A DNA stretch of 9,717 nt from an uncultured Collinsella sp. (GCA_900543945.1 UQTN01000083.1:1-9717), one strand, 5' to 3'. Positions 1 to 6,671 are shown, numbered from the stretch's first letter. A program made the numbers and translations. Notes: generated from the letters alone by a model not told the origin.

Positions 1-1
1 G

Positions 2-973
2 CTCAATGATGACAAGGGTTCGCACCCGCTGCTCAACCGCGCCATTAGCGGACAGTACATGTCGGCCTCGACCATCAAGCCGCTCTCGGCACTGGCCGGT
101 CTTGAGTTTGGAACCTACACGTCGGGGCAGACGACCAACTGCACGGGCTATTGGACGGGTCTGGGCAAGTCGTGGGGCAAGTACTGCTGGCTGCATTCCG
201 GCCACGGCACCATGACGCTGCAGTCGGGTATCGCCAACTCGTGCGACCCCGTCTTCTACGACATGGGCAAGGCGTTCTTTTATGACGAGCAACATTCCGA
301 GGGCCTGCAGGAGGTCTTTCGTCGCTGGGGCCTAGGCAAGACCTGCGGTATCGATCTGCCGAGTGAGGGCGCGGGCCGTATTCCCGATGCCGAGTGGAAA
401 GAGTCGTACTTTACCGACGCCTCTGCCGAGGACCGCAAGTGGAATGCCGGCGATATGACCAACATTGCCATCGGCCAGGGCGACATCCTGGTGACGCCCC
501 TGCAGATGGCGTGCGCCTATATGGGTCTTGCCAACGGCGGCAAACAGTACGTGCCTCACGTGTTTTTGTCTGCCGTGTCGCGCGATGGCGACGGCGATGC
601 CTATAAGTACAACGGCAAGGGCAAGAAGAAGCGCCTGGAGGCCAAGATCAACAGCGATTCGGATTTGGCTCTTGTTCGCAACGGCATGCACGACGTGATT
701 TACACGGCATCGACGTCCCTGGCGGCTCACTTTGGCACCCTGACGCCGCAGGTATACGGCAAGTCGGGCACGGGCGAGAAAAGCGGCGAGGACGAATACG
801 CGTGGTTCTGCGCCTATGCGCCGGCCGATGATCCCAAGTATGTCATCGCTACTGTCCTGGAGCAGGGCGGCGGTGGCTCAGATACCGCGATGCATGTCGT
901 GCGCGATGTGCTCGGCGTGATTTATGACGAGCCCGATACCTCTTCGGCCTCGGGCGATTCTTCGGTTCGATAG
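2..973 (+). CDS. mrdA: Penicillin-binding protein 2, transpeptidase domain (5' end outside window)
   Basis: This is the C-terminal 323 residues of a class B penicillin-binding protein, the D,D-transpeptidase that crosslinks peptidoglycan during elongation and acts outside the membrane with RodA. The reading frame is open from the window edge at base 2, so the N-terminal membrane anchor and pedestal domain lie upstream. The three active-site motifs are visible in fragment numbering: S-T-I-K with the nucleophilic serine at residue 23 (bases 68-70), S-C-D at 80-82, and K-S-G-T-G at 254-258. S-x-D as second motif is usual for the PBP2 class, and the stretch after K-S-G-T (AWFCAYAP) matches the family. 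The residues before the serine read MSAS rather than the common PPGS. The methionine at base 59 lies inside the catalytic domain and is not a true start. The tail ends in a short Ser/Asp-rich segment. The next gene, rodA, follows after 9 bp, and the stop codon overlaps its Shine-Dalgarno. FtsI/PBP3 is the alternative; the rodA neighbour favours PBP2. Confidence 0.93.
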   Translation, partial: LNDDKGSHPLLNRAISGQYMSASTIKPLSALAGLEFGTYTSGQTTNCTGYWTGLGKSWGKYCWLHSGHGTMTLQSGIANSCDPVFYDMGKAFFYDEQHSEGLQEVFRRWGLGKTCGIDLPSEGAGRIPDAEWKESYFTDASAEDRKWNAGDMTNIAIGQGDILVTPLQMACAYMGLANGGKQYVPHVFLSAVSRDGDGDAYKYNGKGKKKRLEAKINSDSDLALVRNGMHDVIYTASTSLAAHFGTLTPQVYGKSGTGEKSGEDEYAWFCAYAPADDPKYVIATVLEQGGGGSDTAMHVVRDVLGVIYDEPDTSSASGDSSVR

Positions 974-982
974 GAGGTTGCG

Positions 983-2209
983 ATGGATTTTTCTCCGGCG
1001 GATCTGTTCCGTTCAACCAAGACCGGCTCTCGCAGCAGCCTGGACCGCGTCAACAAGCAACTTTCGGCCTCGCGCGGCACGTTTCGTCAAAAGGTGCATA
1101 TCGGTGTGCTCGTGGCTACAGTGGCGCTTGTCGCCTACGGTGCCATCATTATCTGGTCGGCTTCGCAGTTTAAGGCCGATGCTTCGTTCTCACGCCATCT
1201 GTTGGGAATTGGTATCGGGGCGGTGTTGGCGGTGCTGGTCTGGCGTACCGATCTGCGCGGCATCTCTAACTTCTCGACGGCGCTGCTCGTCATCGACCTG
1301 ATCGTGATCTTCTCGCCCAAGATTCCGGGCCTGTCCTATACGGGCGGTCTGGGCATGACGGGCTGGATCAAGATTCCCGGTATCGGCTTGACATTCCAGC
1401 CGGTTGAGCTTGCCAAGCTCATCACCATCTTCTTTATCGCCACGCTTGGCTCGCAGTATAACGGCCGCATCGATACCGTTCGCGACTACGTCAAGCTCTG
1501 CGGCATGCTGTCCATTCCGTTTTTGGCCGTCGTCGCCATGGGCGACCTGGGCTCGGGCCTGGTCGTGCTGGTCTCGGGCGCCATCGTCATCTGCATGAGC
1601 GGTGCACGCCGCGAATGGGTGCTGTCGACCCTGGCCCTGCTCGTGGGCCTGGTGGCCCTCGTCCTGGCGCTCGATTCGGTCTTTGATTCGTTGCTCGGCC
1701 ACGATGTGCTCATCAAGCAGTATCAGATGAACCGCCTGACGGTCTTTATCGACCCCGATAATGCCGATTCGGACGATGCCTACAACCTGCAGCAGTCGCT
1801 TATCGCCGTTGGCTCGGGTGGCTTCTTTGGTAAGGGTTTGGGCCATGCGACGCAGTCGGCCGGCGGCTTTCTGCCTGAGTTCCACACCGACTTCGTCTTC
1901 GCCTTCCTGTCCGAGACCTTTGGCTTTTGCGGTTCCTTTTTGCTCCTGTGCCTCTACGTGCTGCTGATCTTTTCGACGATTCGCGTCGCCTTTAAGTGTG
2001 AGTCGCTGTTCTTGCGCCTATCGTGTGTGGGCATCGTTGGCATGTGGGCGTTCCAGACCTTCGAAAACATCGGCATGTGCATCGGCATGATGCCGATTAC
2101 CGGTATTCCGCTACCGTTTATTAGCTTCGGTTCGTCTTCGATGATGATTCAGCTGCTGACGGTGGGTATCGTACAATCCATATGGCGGCATCGTTCGGGC
2201 GCCGCGTAA
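983..2209 (+). CDS. rodA: RodA, SEDS-family peptidoglycan glycosyltransferase
   Basis: This 408-residue polytopic membrane protein belongs to the SEDS family (RodA/FtsW/SpoVE), which polymerises lipid II into glycan strands and partners with a class B PBP. A basic cytoplasmic N-terminus of about 37 residues precedes roughly ten hydrophobic segments. Family motifs are present: GWIKIPG (W128, K130) followed by FQPVELAK, then QQSLIAVGSGGFFGKGLG, then FLPEFHTDFVFA with the conserved aspartate at 303, and PLPFISFGSSSM near the C-terminus. Two small departures from consensus are visible: QPVEL for the common QPSEL, and FGSSS for YGGSS. The start is fixed by a perfect AGGAGG at 972-977, five bases before the ATG. 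Directly following a PBP2 gene, it is called RodA and not FtsW; sequence alone separates the two less well. Confidence 0.95.
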   Translation: MDFSPADLFRSTKTGSRSSLDRVNKQLSASRGTFRQKVHIGVLVATVALVAYGAIIIWSASQFKADASFSRHLLGIGIGAVLAVLVWRTDLRGISNFSTALLVIDLIVIFSPKIPGLSYTGGLGMTGWIKIPGIGLTFQPVELAKLITIFFIATLGSQYNGRIDTVRDYVKLCGMLSIPFLAVVAMGDLGSGLVVLVSGAIVICMSGARREWVLSTLALLVGLVALVLALDSVFDSLLGHDVLIKQYQMNRLTVFIDPDNADSDDAYNLQQSLIAVGSGGFFGKGLGHATQSAGGFLPEFHTDFVFAFLSETFGFCGSFLLLCLYVLLIFSTIRVAFKCESLFLRLSCVGIVGMWAFQTFENIGMCIGMMPITGIPLPFISFGSSSMMIQLLTVGIVQSIWRHRSGAA

Positions 2210-2227
2210 CCGCTGGAGGGGTTTGCT

Positions 2228-3157
2228 ATGAAAATTCCCGTAGATAAGCTGACCCGCGCTTTTAAGATGGGCGCGTCCGTTAAGAAGGATTCCGATACGC
2301 CGGTGCGCGTCTCGGTCTATTTGGATTCGTCCGCCTCGCGCTTTCTGGCCGAGACGGTGCGTGACGCCTTTGTACCGCAGACGACCTCGGGCATTGTGCG
2401 CGTCGAGCGTCTGGGGGTGGAGCGAATTGCTCCAAAGACCGATACCGATGTGGTGCTGGTGCTCTCGTGCGGCTCCGACCGCTTGGAGAGTGCCGTGCAG
2501 GAGCTCGTGATCGCCGGCGCCCCCGTGTGCGTGCTTGCCGAGTCTGCTGTGGAGGTGCCGTTTATCGAGGAGTCCACGCCTGTGCTCGGCGTGGTAGCGG
2601 CAACCGATAAGACGTATCTGCTCGAGACGCTTGCCCGCTGGATTCTCGATCGCACCGAAAAGGAAACGGCTTTTGCGGCGAACTTTGCCTTCATGCGCAT
2701 CGCGGCGGCCAATCGTATCATCACCTCGTGCGCGCTCACCAATATGGCGACCGGTGCGCTGGTGTTTTTGCCGGGCGCCGATTATCCCGTTATGGCGCTG
2801 GCGCAGGTGGGCATGCTCTTTGAGCTCGCTGCCGTCTTTGGACGCGGCATTAAGCCTGAGCGCGGCTACGAGGTCGCTGGCGTGCTTGCCGGCGGTCTTG
2901 TGATCCGCGCGGTCACCCGCGCGCTCGTCAAGCAGACGCCGCATATTGGGTTTGCCGTCAAGGCGCTCACTGCTGCTGCGGGCACCTATGGCATGGGCCG
3001 TGCGCTCGTTTCGCTCTACGAGCGCGATGTCGACTACAGCCGTGCCAACGCGGTGGTCACTGCCACGTTCTCCCGCGTTCGCGATCTGGTGACCACGGTC
3101 GCGGGCGCTACCCGTCCTATGGCGTCCTATCAAGACACATCCGATCTCGCTGCTTAG
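2228..3157 (+). CDS. Uncharacterised protein with DUF697-like hydrophobic C-terminal half
   Basis: The product is 309 residues and I cannot name its function. Residues about 25-130 look like an alpha/beta, Rossmann-type domain: alternating hydrophobic strands such as VRVSVYL, DVVLVLSCGS, APVCVLAE and PVLGVVAAT, but no visible P-loop or other nucleotide-binding signature. From about residue 160 there are long Ala/Gly/Leu/Val-rich helices, starting ANRIITSCALTNMATGALVFLPGADYPVMALAQVGML and containing FGRGIKPERGYEVAGVLAGGL. This pattern resembles the DUF697 region found after some GTPase domains, likely membrane-associated; that link is from memory of the family pattern, not a search. A Shine-Dalgarno (TGGAGGGG, 2214-2221) sits 6 bases before the ATG. 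The gene lies 18 bp after rodA and 10 bp before the radical SAM gene, so it is probably co-transcribed with the cell-shape genes. In many Gram-positives this slot after rodA holds min division-site genes, to which it shows no evident similarity. Confidence 0.85.
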   Translation: MKIPVDKLTRAFKMGASVKKDSDTPVRVSVYLDSSASRFLAETVRDAFVPQTTSGIVRVERLGVERIAPKTDTDVVLVLSCGSDRLESAVQELVIAGAPVCVLAESAVEVPFIEESTPVLGVVAATDKTYLLETLARWILDRTEKETAFAANFAFMRIAAANRIITSCALTNMATGALVFLPGADYPVMALAQVGMLFELAAVFGRGIKPERGYEVAGVLAGGLVIRAVTRALVKQTPHIGFAVKALTAAAGTYGMGRALVSLYERDVDYSRANAVVTATFSRVRDLVTTVAGATRPMASYQDTSDLAA

Positions 3158-3167
3158 GGGTTTTCCG

Positions 3168-5045
3168 TTGCGCGTTCCGTATCAAGACTGTTTTCATTTA
3201 ATTGAGCCGCTGCTCGCCAAGGTCGAAAAGCCGAGTCGCTATATCGATCACGAGTGGGGCACGCTTTCAAAGGCCGATGCCGACTACCGTTGCTGCTTGA
3301 TCTACCCGGATGTGTACGAGGTTGGTCTGCCCAACCAGGGCATCGCCATCCTCTACAATATCCTTAACCAGGCCGAGGGCATCTCCTGCGAGCGTGGCTA
3401 TGTGCCGTGGCCCGATATGGGTGACGCCATGCGCGAGGCGGGTATTCCGCTGCTGTCGCTCGAAGGTGCTGCCCCCGTCGCTTCGTTTGATATCGTCGGT
3501 CTGCATGTGCCGCACGAGATGGCGGTGACGAACTTCCTCGAGGCACTCGATCTCGCTGGCATTCCGCTGTTAGCGGCCGACCGAGGTGAAGACGACCCCA
3601 TCATCATCGCCGGCGGCCCCTCGGTGTACAACCCCGAGCCGTACGCGGCCTTCTTCGATGCCATCCTCATCGGCGAGGGCGAGGAATCGCTGCTCGAGAC
3701 CTGCCAGCTGCATCGGCGCCTGCGCGACGAAGGAGTCCCGCGCGCGCAGATTGTTGAGCAGCTTGCATCCATTGCCGGCAACTACGTGCCGTCGCTCTAT
3801 GAGATTCGTCACGACGAGCTCTGCTCGCCGCATGGCTACACCGTGCCGCGCGAGGGCAAGGATGCTCCGGCCGTGGTCTACAAGCGCGTCGTCGAGGATT
3901 TCGGCGCCACGAATCCGCTGTCGCAGTCGTGCGTGCCCTATGCGCAGCTGGTTCACGACCGCCTGTCTATCGAGATTCTGCGCGGCTGCGCTCGCGGCTG
4001 TCGTTTTTGCCAGGCCGGCATGACGTATCGCCCGGTGCGCGAGCGTTCGGCCGACCAGATCGTCTCGTCGGTGATTCAGGGTCTGGAAAAGACCGGCTAT
4101 GACGAGGTGTCGCTGACCTCGCTCTCCACGACCGACCACTCCTGCATTCGTGACGTGCTCGGCAGGCTCAACCGTCGCCTGGAGGATACGGGTATTCGCG
4201 TGTCTATTCCGTCGCAGCGCTTGGATTCGTTTGGCGTGGATATGGCCGAGTCGGTCGCCGGCGAAAAGAAGGGCGGCCTGACGTTCGCGCCCGAGGCCGG
4301 CAGCCAGCGCATGCGCGACATCATTAACAAGAACGTGACCGAGGAGGACCTGGACCGTGCGGCCAAGGCGGCCTTCGAGGCCGGCTGGAACCGCATGAAG
4401 CTCTACTTTATGATGGGCCTTCCCGGCGAGCGCGACGAGGACATCGTGGCCATCGCCAATCTGGCCGATCACGTGCTGGAGCTTGGTCGTTCCGTGGTGC
4501 CCAAGGCTCGTCGCGGCTCGATCTCGGTGTCCATCTCGGTTTCGGTCTTTATCCCCAAGGCTGCCACGCCGTTCCAGTGGTGCCCGCAGCTCGACTACGA
4601 CGACGTCAAGCGTCGCCAGAAGTTGCTTATCACGAGCGTTCGCAACCGTGCCGTCCGCGTGCATTACCACGATGCCGAGACTTCGCTCATCGAGGCCGCG
4701 CTGTCCCGCGCCGGTCGTGACATGACGCCCGTCATCATCGATGCTTGGCGCGCGGGCTCTCGCTTTGACGCCTGGGTAGAGCATTTCTCGCTCGATAACT
4801 GGAAGGAGGCTGCTGCCAAAAACGGTATCGACCTCAATGAGCTCGTGCACCTGCCCTACGAGTTGGACTGGCGCCTGCCGTGGGAGCACGTGAGCCCCGG
4901 CTGCACGCGCGGCTTCCTCGAGCGCGAGTACCGTCGCTCGCTTGAGGGCGTCACGACTCCCGACTGCACCCGCACGTCGTGCACCGGCTGCGGGATCTGC
5001 CCCACGCTCCACGCCAAGAATGTATTGATGGGTGATCGCGCATGA
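3168..5045 (+). CDS. B12-binding-type radical SAM protein (TIGR03960-like)
   Basis: A 625-residue radical SAM protein of unknown substrate. The N-terminal region (about 40-190) resembles a cobalamin-binding domain, with YPDVYEVGLPNQGI and IIIAGGPSVYNPEP. At the position of the cobalamin D-x-H-x-x-G motif it has D48-V-Y-E-V-G53, so the lower-ligand histidine is replaced by tyrosine. The radical SAM cluster motif is C274-x3-C278-x2-C281 (RGCARGCRFCQAG), followed by the family stretch TFAPEAGSQRMRDIINKN. A second cysteine set near the C-terminus, C600-x4-C605-x2-C608-x2-C611, could hold another iron-sulfur cluster. The start is TTG at 3168, with AGGGG at 3156-3160 upstream, and no better start is visible. 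It overlaps its partner gene by 4 bp (ATGA). In other Gram-positives this pair commonly sits beside rng (RNase G) and rplU. A role linked to RNA or ribosomes is therefore a guess from context. Confidence 0.9.
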   Translation: MRVPYQDCFHLIEPLLAKVEKPSRYIDHEWGTLSKADADYRCCLIYPDVYEVGLPNQGIAILYNILNQAEGISCERGYVPWPDMGDAMREAGIPLLSLEGAAPVASFDIVGLHVPHEMAVTNFLEALDLAGIPLLAADRGEDDPIIIAGGPSVYNPEPYAAFFDAILIGEGEESLLETCQLHRRLRDEGVPRAQIVEQLASIAGNYVPSLYEIRHDELCSPHGYTVPREGKDAPAVVYKRVVEDFGATNPLSQSCVPYAQLVHDRLSIEILRGCARGCRFCQAGMTYRPVRERSADQIVSSVIQGLEKTGYDEVSLTSLSTTDHSCIRDVLGRLNRRLEDTGIRVSIPSQRLDSFGVDMAESVAGEKKGGLTFAPEAGSQRMRDIINKNVTEEDLDRAAKAAFEAGWNRMKLYFMMGLPGERDEDIVAIANLADHVLELGRSVVPKARRGSISVSISVSVFIPKAATPFQWCPQLDYDDVKRRQKLLITSVRNRAVRVHYHDAETSLIEAALSRAGRDMTPVIIDAWRAGSRFDAWVEHFSLDNWKEAAAKNGIDLNELVHLPYELDWRLPWEHVSPGCTRGFLEREYRRSLEGVTTPDCTRTSCTGCGICPTLHAKNVLMGDRA

Positions 5046-5854
5046 GTGAGCGCCTGACCGACAACCCCACGCTCTTTAGGCTTCGTGTTCGCTATGGCAA
5101 GCGCGATCGCCTTAAGTACCTGGGCCATCTCGAAGTAATCCATACCATTGAGCGCATCGTGCGCCGTGCGGGGCTTCCCTATGCCGTCACGCAGGGCTTC
5201 TCTCCGCACATGCGCGTGGGCTTCTCTTCGGCGCTACCGGTGGGTACGTCGTCGACTTGCGAGTGGTATGACCTGTTTATGACCGAGTTCGTGGCGCTCG
5301 ACGAGGCGTTTGGGCGCCTGGTTGCGGCGTCTCCGGTCGATCTGGCACCCATCGAGGCGGCGTACATCGACGTGCATACGCCGGCGTTGACGGCTCAGCT
5401 TACGCGTCTGTCGTATCGCATCGACCTGCACTTGGATCCCGGGGCGCCCGTAAGCGCCGACGAGGTGCGTCGTGCGATCGACACGCTGCGCGCGGGCCAT
5501 GGCATCGACTACGCGCGCGGCAAAAAGAGCAAGCGCTTGGATTTGGATCACACGCTCGTGGGCTATGAGCTCACGGCGGGGGAGCGCCCGGACCATTTGG
5601 TGCTCATGCTCGACACCCATGCCGATAACGAGGGCTCCATGCGTCCGGAAATTTTGCTTTCCGCTGCTGATGTTTTGTTGCAGGGCTTGACCCCGGGCGT
5701 GGATGCACCTATTGTTTCCACCGGTATGCAAGACCTCGTGACCATCTGCTCCTACGATGTCGAGCGTCAGAATCAAGCATGCGAGGACGACGAGGGCCGA
5801 CTCGTCAGCCCCATACCTGTGCGAACTTGTGGATTTGCTCCACATACTCGTTGA
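5042..5854 (+). CDS. Radical SAM-associated protein, DUF2344 / TIGR03936-like
   Basis: This 270-residue protein matches the family of partners of the preceding radical SAM enzyme. The diagnostic N-terminal part is clear: LRVRYGKRDRLKYLGHLEVIHTIERIVRRAGLPYAVTQGFSPHMRVGFSSALPVGTSS, corresponding to the family's K-x-x-(K/R)-(Y/F)-x-(S/G)-H-L-(D/E) and G-F-x-P-H elements. No catalytic motif is known to me; in some bacteria the two proteins are reported as one fused polypeptide. The ATG overlaps the upstream stop as ATGA, which suggests translational coupling and a near 1:1 product ratio. The C-terminal 40 residues carry three cysteines (in CSYDVE, QACED and RTCGF) of unclear meaning. The last codons contain a perfect inverted repeat, and the stop codon is part of the -35 box of the rplU promoter, so the gene end doubles as regulatory DNA. 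The usual downstream rng gene is absent here. Confidence 0.88.
   Translation: MSERLTDNPTLFRLRVRYGKRDRLKYLGHLEVIHTIERIVRRAGLPYAVTQGFSPHMRVGFSSALPVGTSSTCEWYDLFMTEFVALDEAFGRLVAASPVDLAPIEAAYIDVHTPALTAQLTRLSYRIDLHLDPGAPVSADEVRRAIDTLRAGHGIDYARGKKSKRLDLDHTLVGYELTAGERPDHLVLMLDTHADNEGSMRPEILLSAADVLLQGLTPGVDAPIVSTGMQDLVTICSYDVERQNQACEDDEGRLVSPIPVRTCGFAPHTR
5828..5844 (+). repeat. Inverted repeat next to the rplU promoter
   Basis: TGTGGA and TCCACA form a perfect 6-bp inverted repeat around a 5-base spacer (TTTGC). It lies in the last codons of the DUF2344-like gene and ends 6 bp before the -35 box at 5851. No U-tract follows, so it is not a rho-independent terminator. It could be an operator, an mRNA 3'-end hairpin or chance; the arms are short. 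Confidence 0.4.
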
Positions 5855-5879
5855 CGGGGGTATTTTCGCCTGCTACTAT
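5851..5879 (+). promoter_or_regulatory. Housekeeping-sigma promoter with extended -10, for rplU-rpmA
   Basis: The -35 box is TTGACG (5851-5856) and the -10 box is TACTAT (5874-5879), separated by exactly 17 bp. A TG dinucleotide at 5871-5872, one base before the -10, makes it an extended -10 promoter. Transcription should begin near 5886, leaving a leader of about 36 nt before the rplU ATG. The -35 box contains the TGA stop of the preceding gene, so termination of translation and promoter overlap physically. The match is strong enough to expect high expression, as fits ribosomal proteins. Confidence 0.87.
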
Positions 5880-5906
5880 ATTCGGCTGTTGCACTAACTG
5901 ATGCAT

Positions 5907-5912
5907 GAAGGG
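5907..5912 (+). promoter_or_regulatory. Shine-Dalgarno that decides the rplU start
   Basis: GAAGGG at 5907-5912 stands 9 bases before the ATG at 5922. It lies inside the longer reading frame that opens at 5901, and so supports the internal ATG over the upstream one. Confidence 0.75.
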
Positions 5913-5921
5913 CAAGTAAAC

Positions 5922-6296
5922 ATGTACGCAATCGTTAACACGGGCGGCAAGCAGTACAAGGTCGCCACCGACGATGTCATCACCGTCGAGAAGATCGAGG
6001 GCAATGAGGGCGACAAGGTCACCCTGCCGGTCATCTTCCTCAACGATGGTAAGAAGATCGTCACCGATCCCGACAAGCTGGCTAAGGCCAAGGTTACCGC
6101 TCAGATCGTTGAGCAGTTCAAGGGCGAGAAGCAGCTGGTCTTCAAGTTCCACAAGCGTAAGCGCTATCGTCGTCTGAAGGGTCACCGTCAGCAGCTCACC
6201 AAGCTGAAGATCGTGAAGGTCCAGGCTACGTCCCGCGCCAAGAAGGCTGTCAAGGCAGAGGCCGAGGCTGTTGCCGAGGCTCCCGTCGCCGAGTAG
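5922..6296 (+). CDS. rplU: 50S ribosomal protein L21
   Basis: L21 is a primary component of the large ribosomal subunit that binds 23S rRNA. The protein starts MYAIVNTGGKQYKV, the family's exact N-terminus, which together with the Shine-Dalgarno at 5907 fixes the start at 5922; the frame is open to an ATG at 5901, but that would add seven non-family residues. The rRNA-binding segment FHKRKRYRRLKGHRQQLTKLKI is present near residues 78-99. The core ends near residue 102, close to the usual 103. It is followed by about 22 extra residues rich in Ala, Glu and Lys (RAKKAVKAEAEAVAEAPVAE), a low-complexity tail that is acidic at its end. The gene is first in a two-gene ribosomal-protein unit behind its own promoter, with rpmA 33 bp downstream. 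Confidence 0.97.
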   Translation: MYAIVNTGGKQYKVATDDVITVEKIEGNEGDKVTLPVIFLNDGKKIVTDPDKLAKAKVTAQIVEQFKGEKQLVFKFHKRKRYRRLKGHRQQLTKLKIVKVQATSRAKKAVKAEAEAVAEAPVAE

Positions 6297-6329
6297 ATAA
6301 CACTCGTAACGAAAGAGTAGGTATACACA

Positions 6330-6587
6330 ATGGCACACAAAAAAGGACTCGGTTCCTCCCGTAATGGCCGTGACTCCCGCGGTCAGCGCCTTGGCACGAA
6401 GCGCTATGCCGGCCAGACGGTAACCACGGGCACGATTCTCGTCCGTCAGCACGGCACGCACATCCACCCGGGTGAGAACGTTGGCCGTGGCAAGGACGAC
6501 ACGCTGTTCGCGCTGGTCGACGGTACCGTTGAGTTCCACAAGGGTATCAAGCACAGGGTCAGCGTACGCCCGCTCGCGAACGCGTAA
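6330..6587 (+). CDS. rpmA: 50S ribosomal protein L27
   Basis: L27 lies near the peptidyl transferase centre, where its N-terminal tail reaches towards the tRNA ends. The 85-residue product has the usual length, with the hallmark N-terminus MAHKKGLGSSRNGRDSRGQRLG and core GTILVRQHGTHIHPGENVGRGKDDTLFAL. There is no N-terminal extension before AHKKG, unlike many Firmicutes, where a leader is removed by the protease Prp. Correspondingly, no prp-type gene lies between rplU and rpmA, where it sits in those bacteria. The ribosome-binding site is modest (AGTAGG near 6316-6321). The gene shares the promoter upstream of rplU and is followed by a rho-independent terminator. Confidence 0.98.
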   Translation: MAHKKGLGSSRNGRDSRGQRLGTKRYAGQTVTTGTILVRQHGTHIHPGENVGRGKDDTLFALVDGTVEFHKGIKHRVSVRPLANA

Positions 6588-6612
6588 TTTACCCTTCATA
6601 GAGCACATATGT

Positions 6613-6655
6613 GGGAGGCACTTGAGTTTTAGGATTCAAGGGTCTCCCTCTTTTT
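6613..6655 (+). terminator. Rho-independent terminator between rpmA and obgE
   Basis: A 13-bp stem is formed by 6613-6625 and 6636-6648: GGGAG pairs with CTCCC and CTTGA with TCAAG. Between these arms lie one G-U wobble, one C-G pair and one A-G mismatch. The loop is 10 bases (6626-6635), and the stem is followed directly by TCTTTTT (6649-6655). All hallmarks of an intrinsic terminator are present. It ends the rplU-rpmA unit. The downstream obgE Shine-Dalgarno begins at 6658, so any read-through transcript would carry the hairpin in the obgE leader. Confidence 0.88.
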
Positions 6656-6657
6656 GT

Positions 6658-6663
6658 AGGAGG
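6658..6663 (+). promoter_or_regulatory. Shine-Dalgarno deciding the obgE TTG start
   Basis: A consensus AGGAGG stands 8 bases before the TTG at 6672. It supports this non-ATG start and lies only 2 bp after the terminator U-tract. Confidence 0.85.
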
Positions 6664-6671
6664 CGATTCTG

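Noticed and set aside
2111..3133. Minus-strand open frame of 340 codons opposite the DUF697-like gene
   Set aside because: The + strand frame has a good Shine-Dalgarno, operon spacing and protein-like hydrophobic patterning. The minus frame is rich in Arg/His/Gly without domain character.
3570..5012. Long open frame on the minus strand (480 codons) opposite the radical SAM gene
   Set aside because: It has no family signature and is biased by the codon pattern of the clearly real gene on the other strand, a common effect in GC-rich DNA.
5828..5844. Inverted repeat as a transcription terminator for the upstream operon
   Set aside because: The stem is only 6 bp and no run of T follows, so it is listed as an inverted repeat of unknown role.
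5901..5921. Upstream ATG for rplU
   Set aside because: It would add MHEGQVN before the universal L21 start MYAIV, and the Shine-Dalgarno lies inside this stretch.
5887..5921. L21-type autoregulatory leader RNA before rplU
   Set aside because: The predicted leader is only about 36 nt with no clear stable hairpin, too short for the known structured leaders.
5805..6608. Minus-strand open frame of 267 codons opposite rplU-rpmA
   Set aside because: It covers two ribosomal-protein genes and their promoter and has no independent support.
6588..6613. Possible promoter for obgE (TTTACC with CATATG/TATGTG)
   Set aside because: No spacing near 17 bp gives a recognisable -10 box, and the terminator would lie downstream of it.
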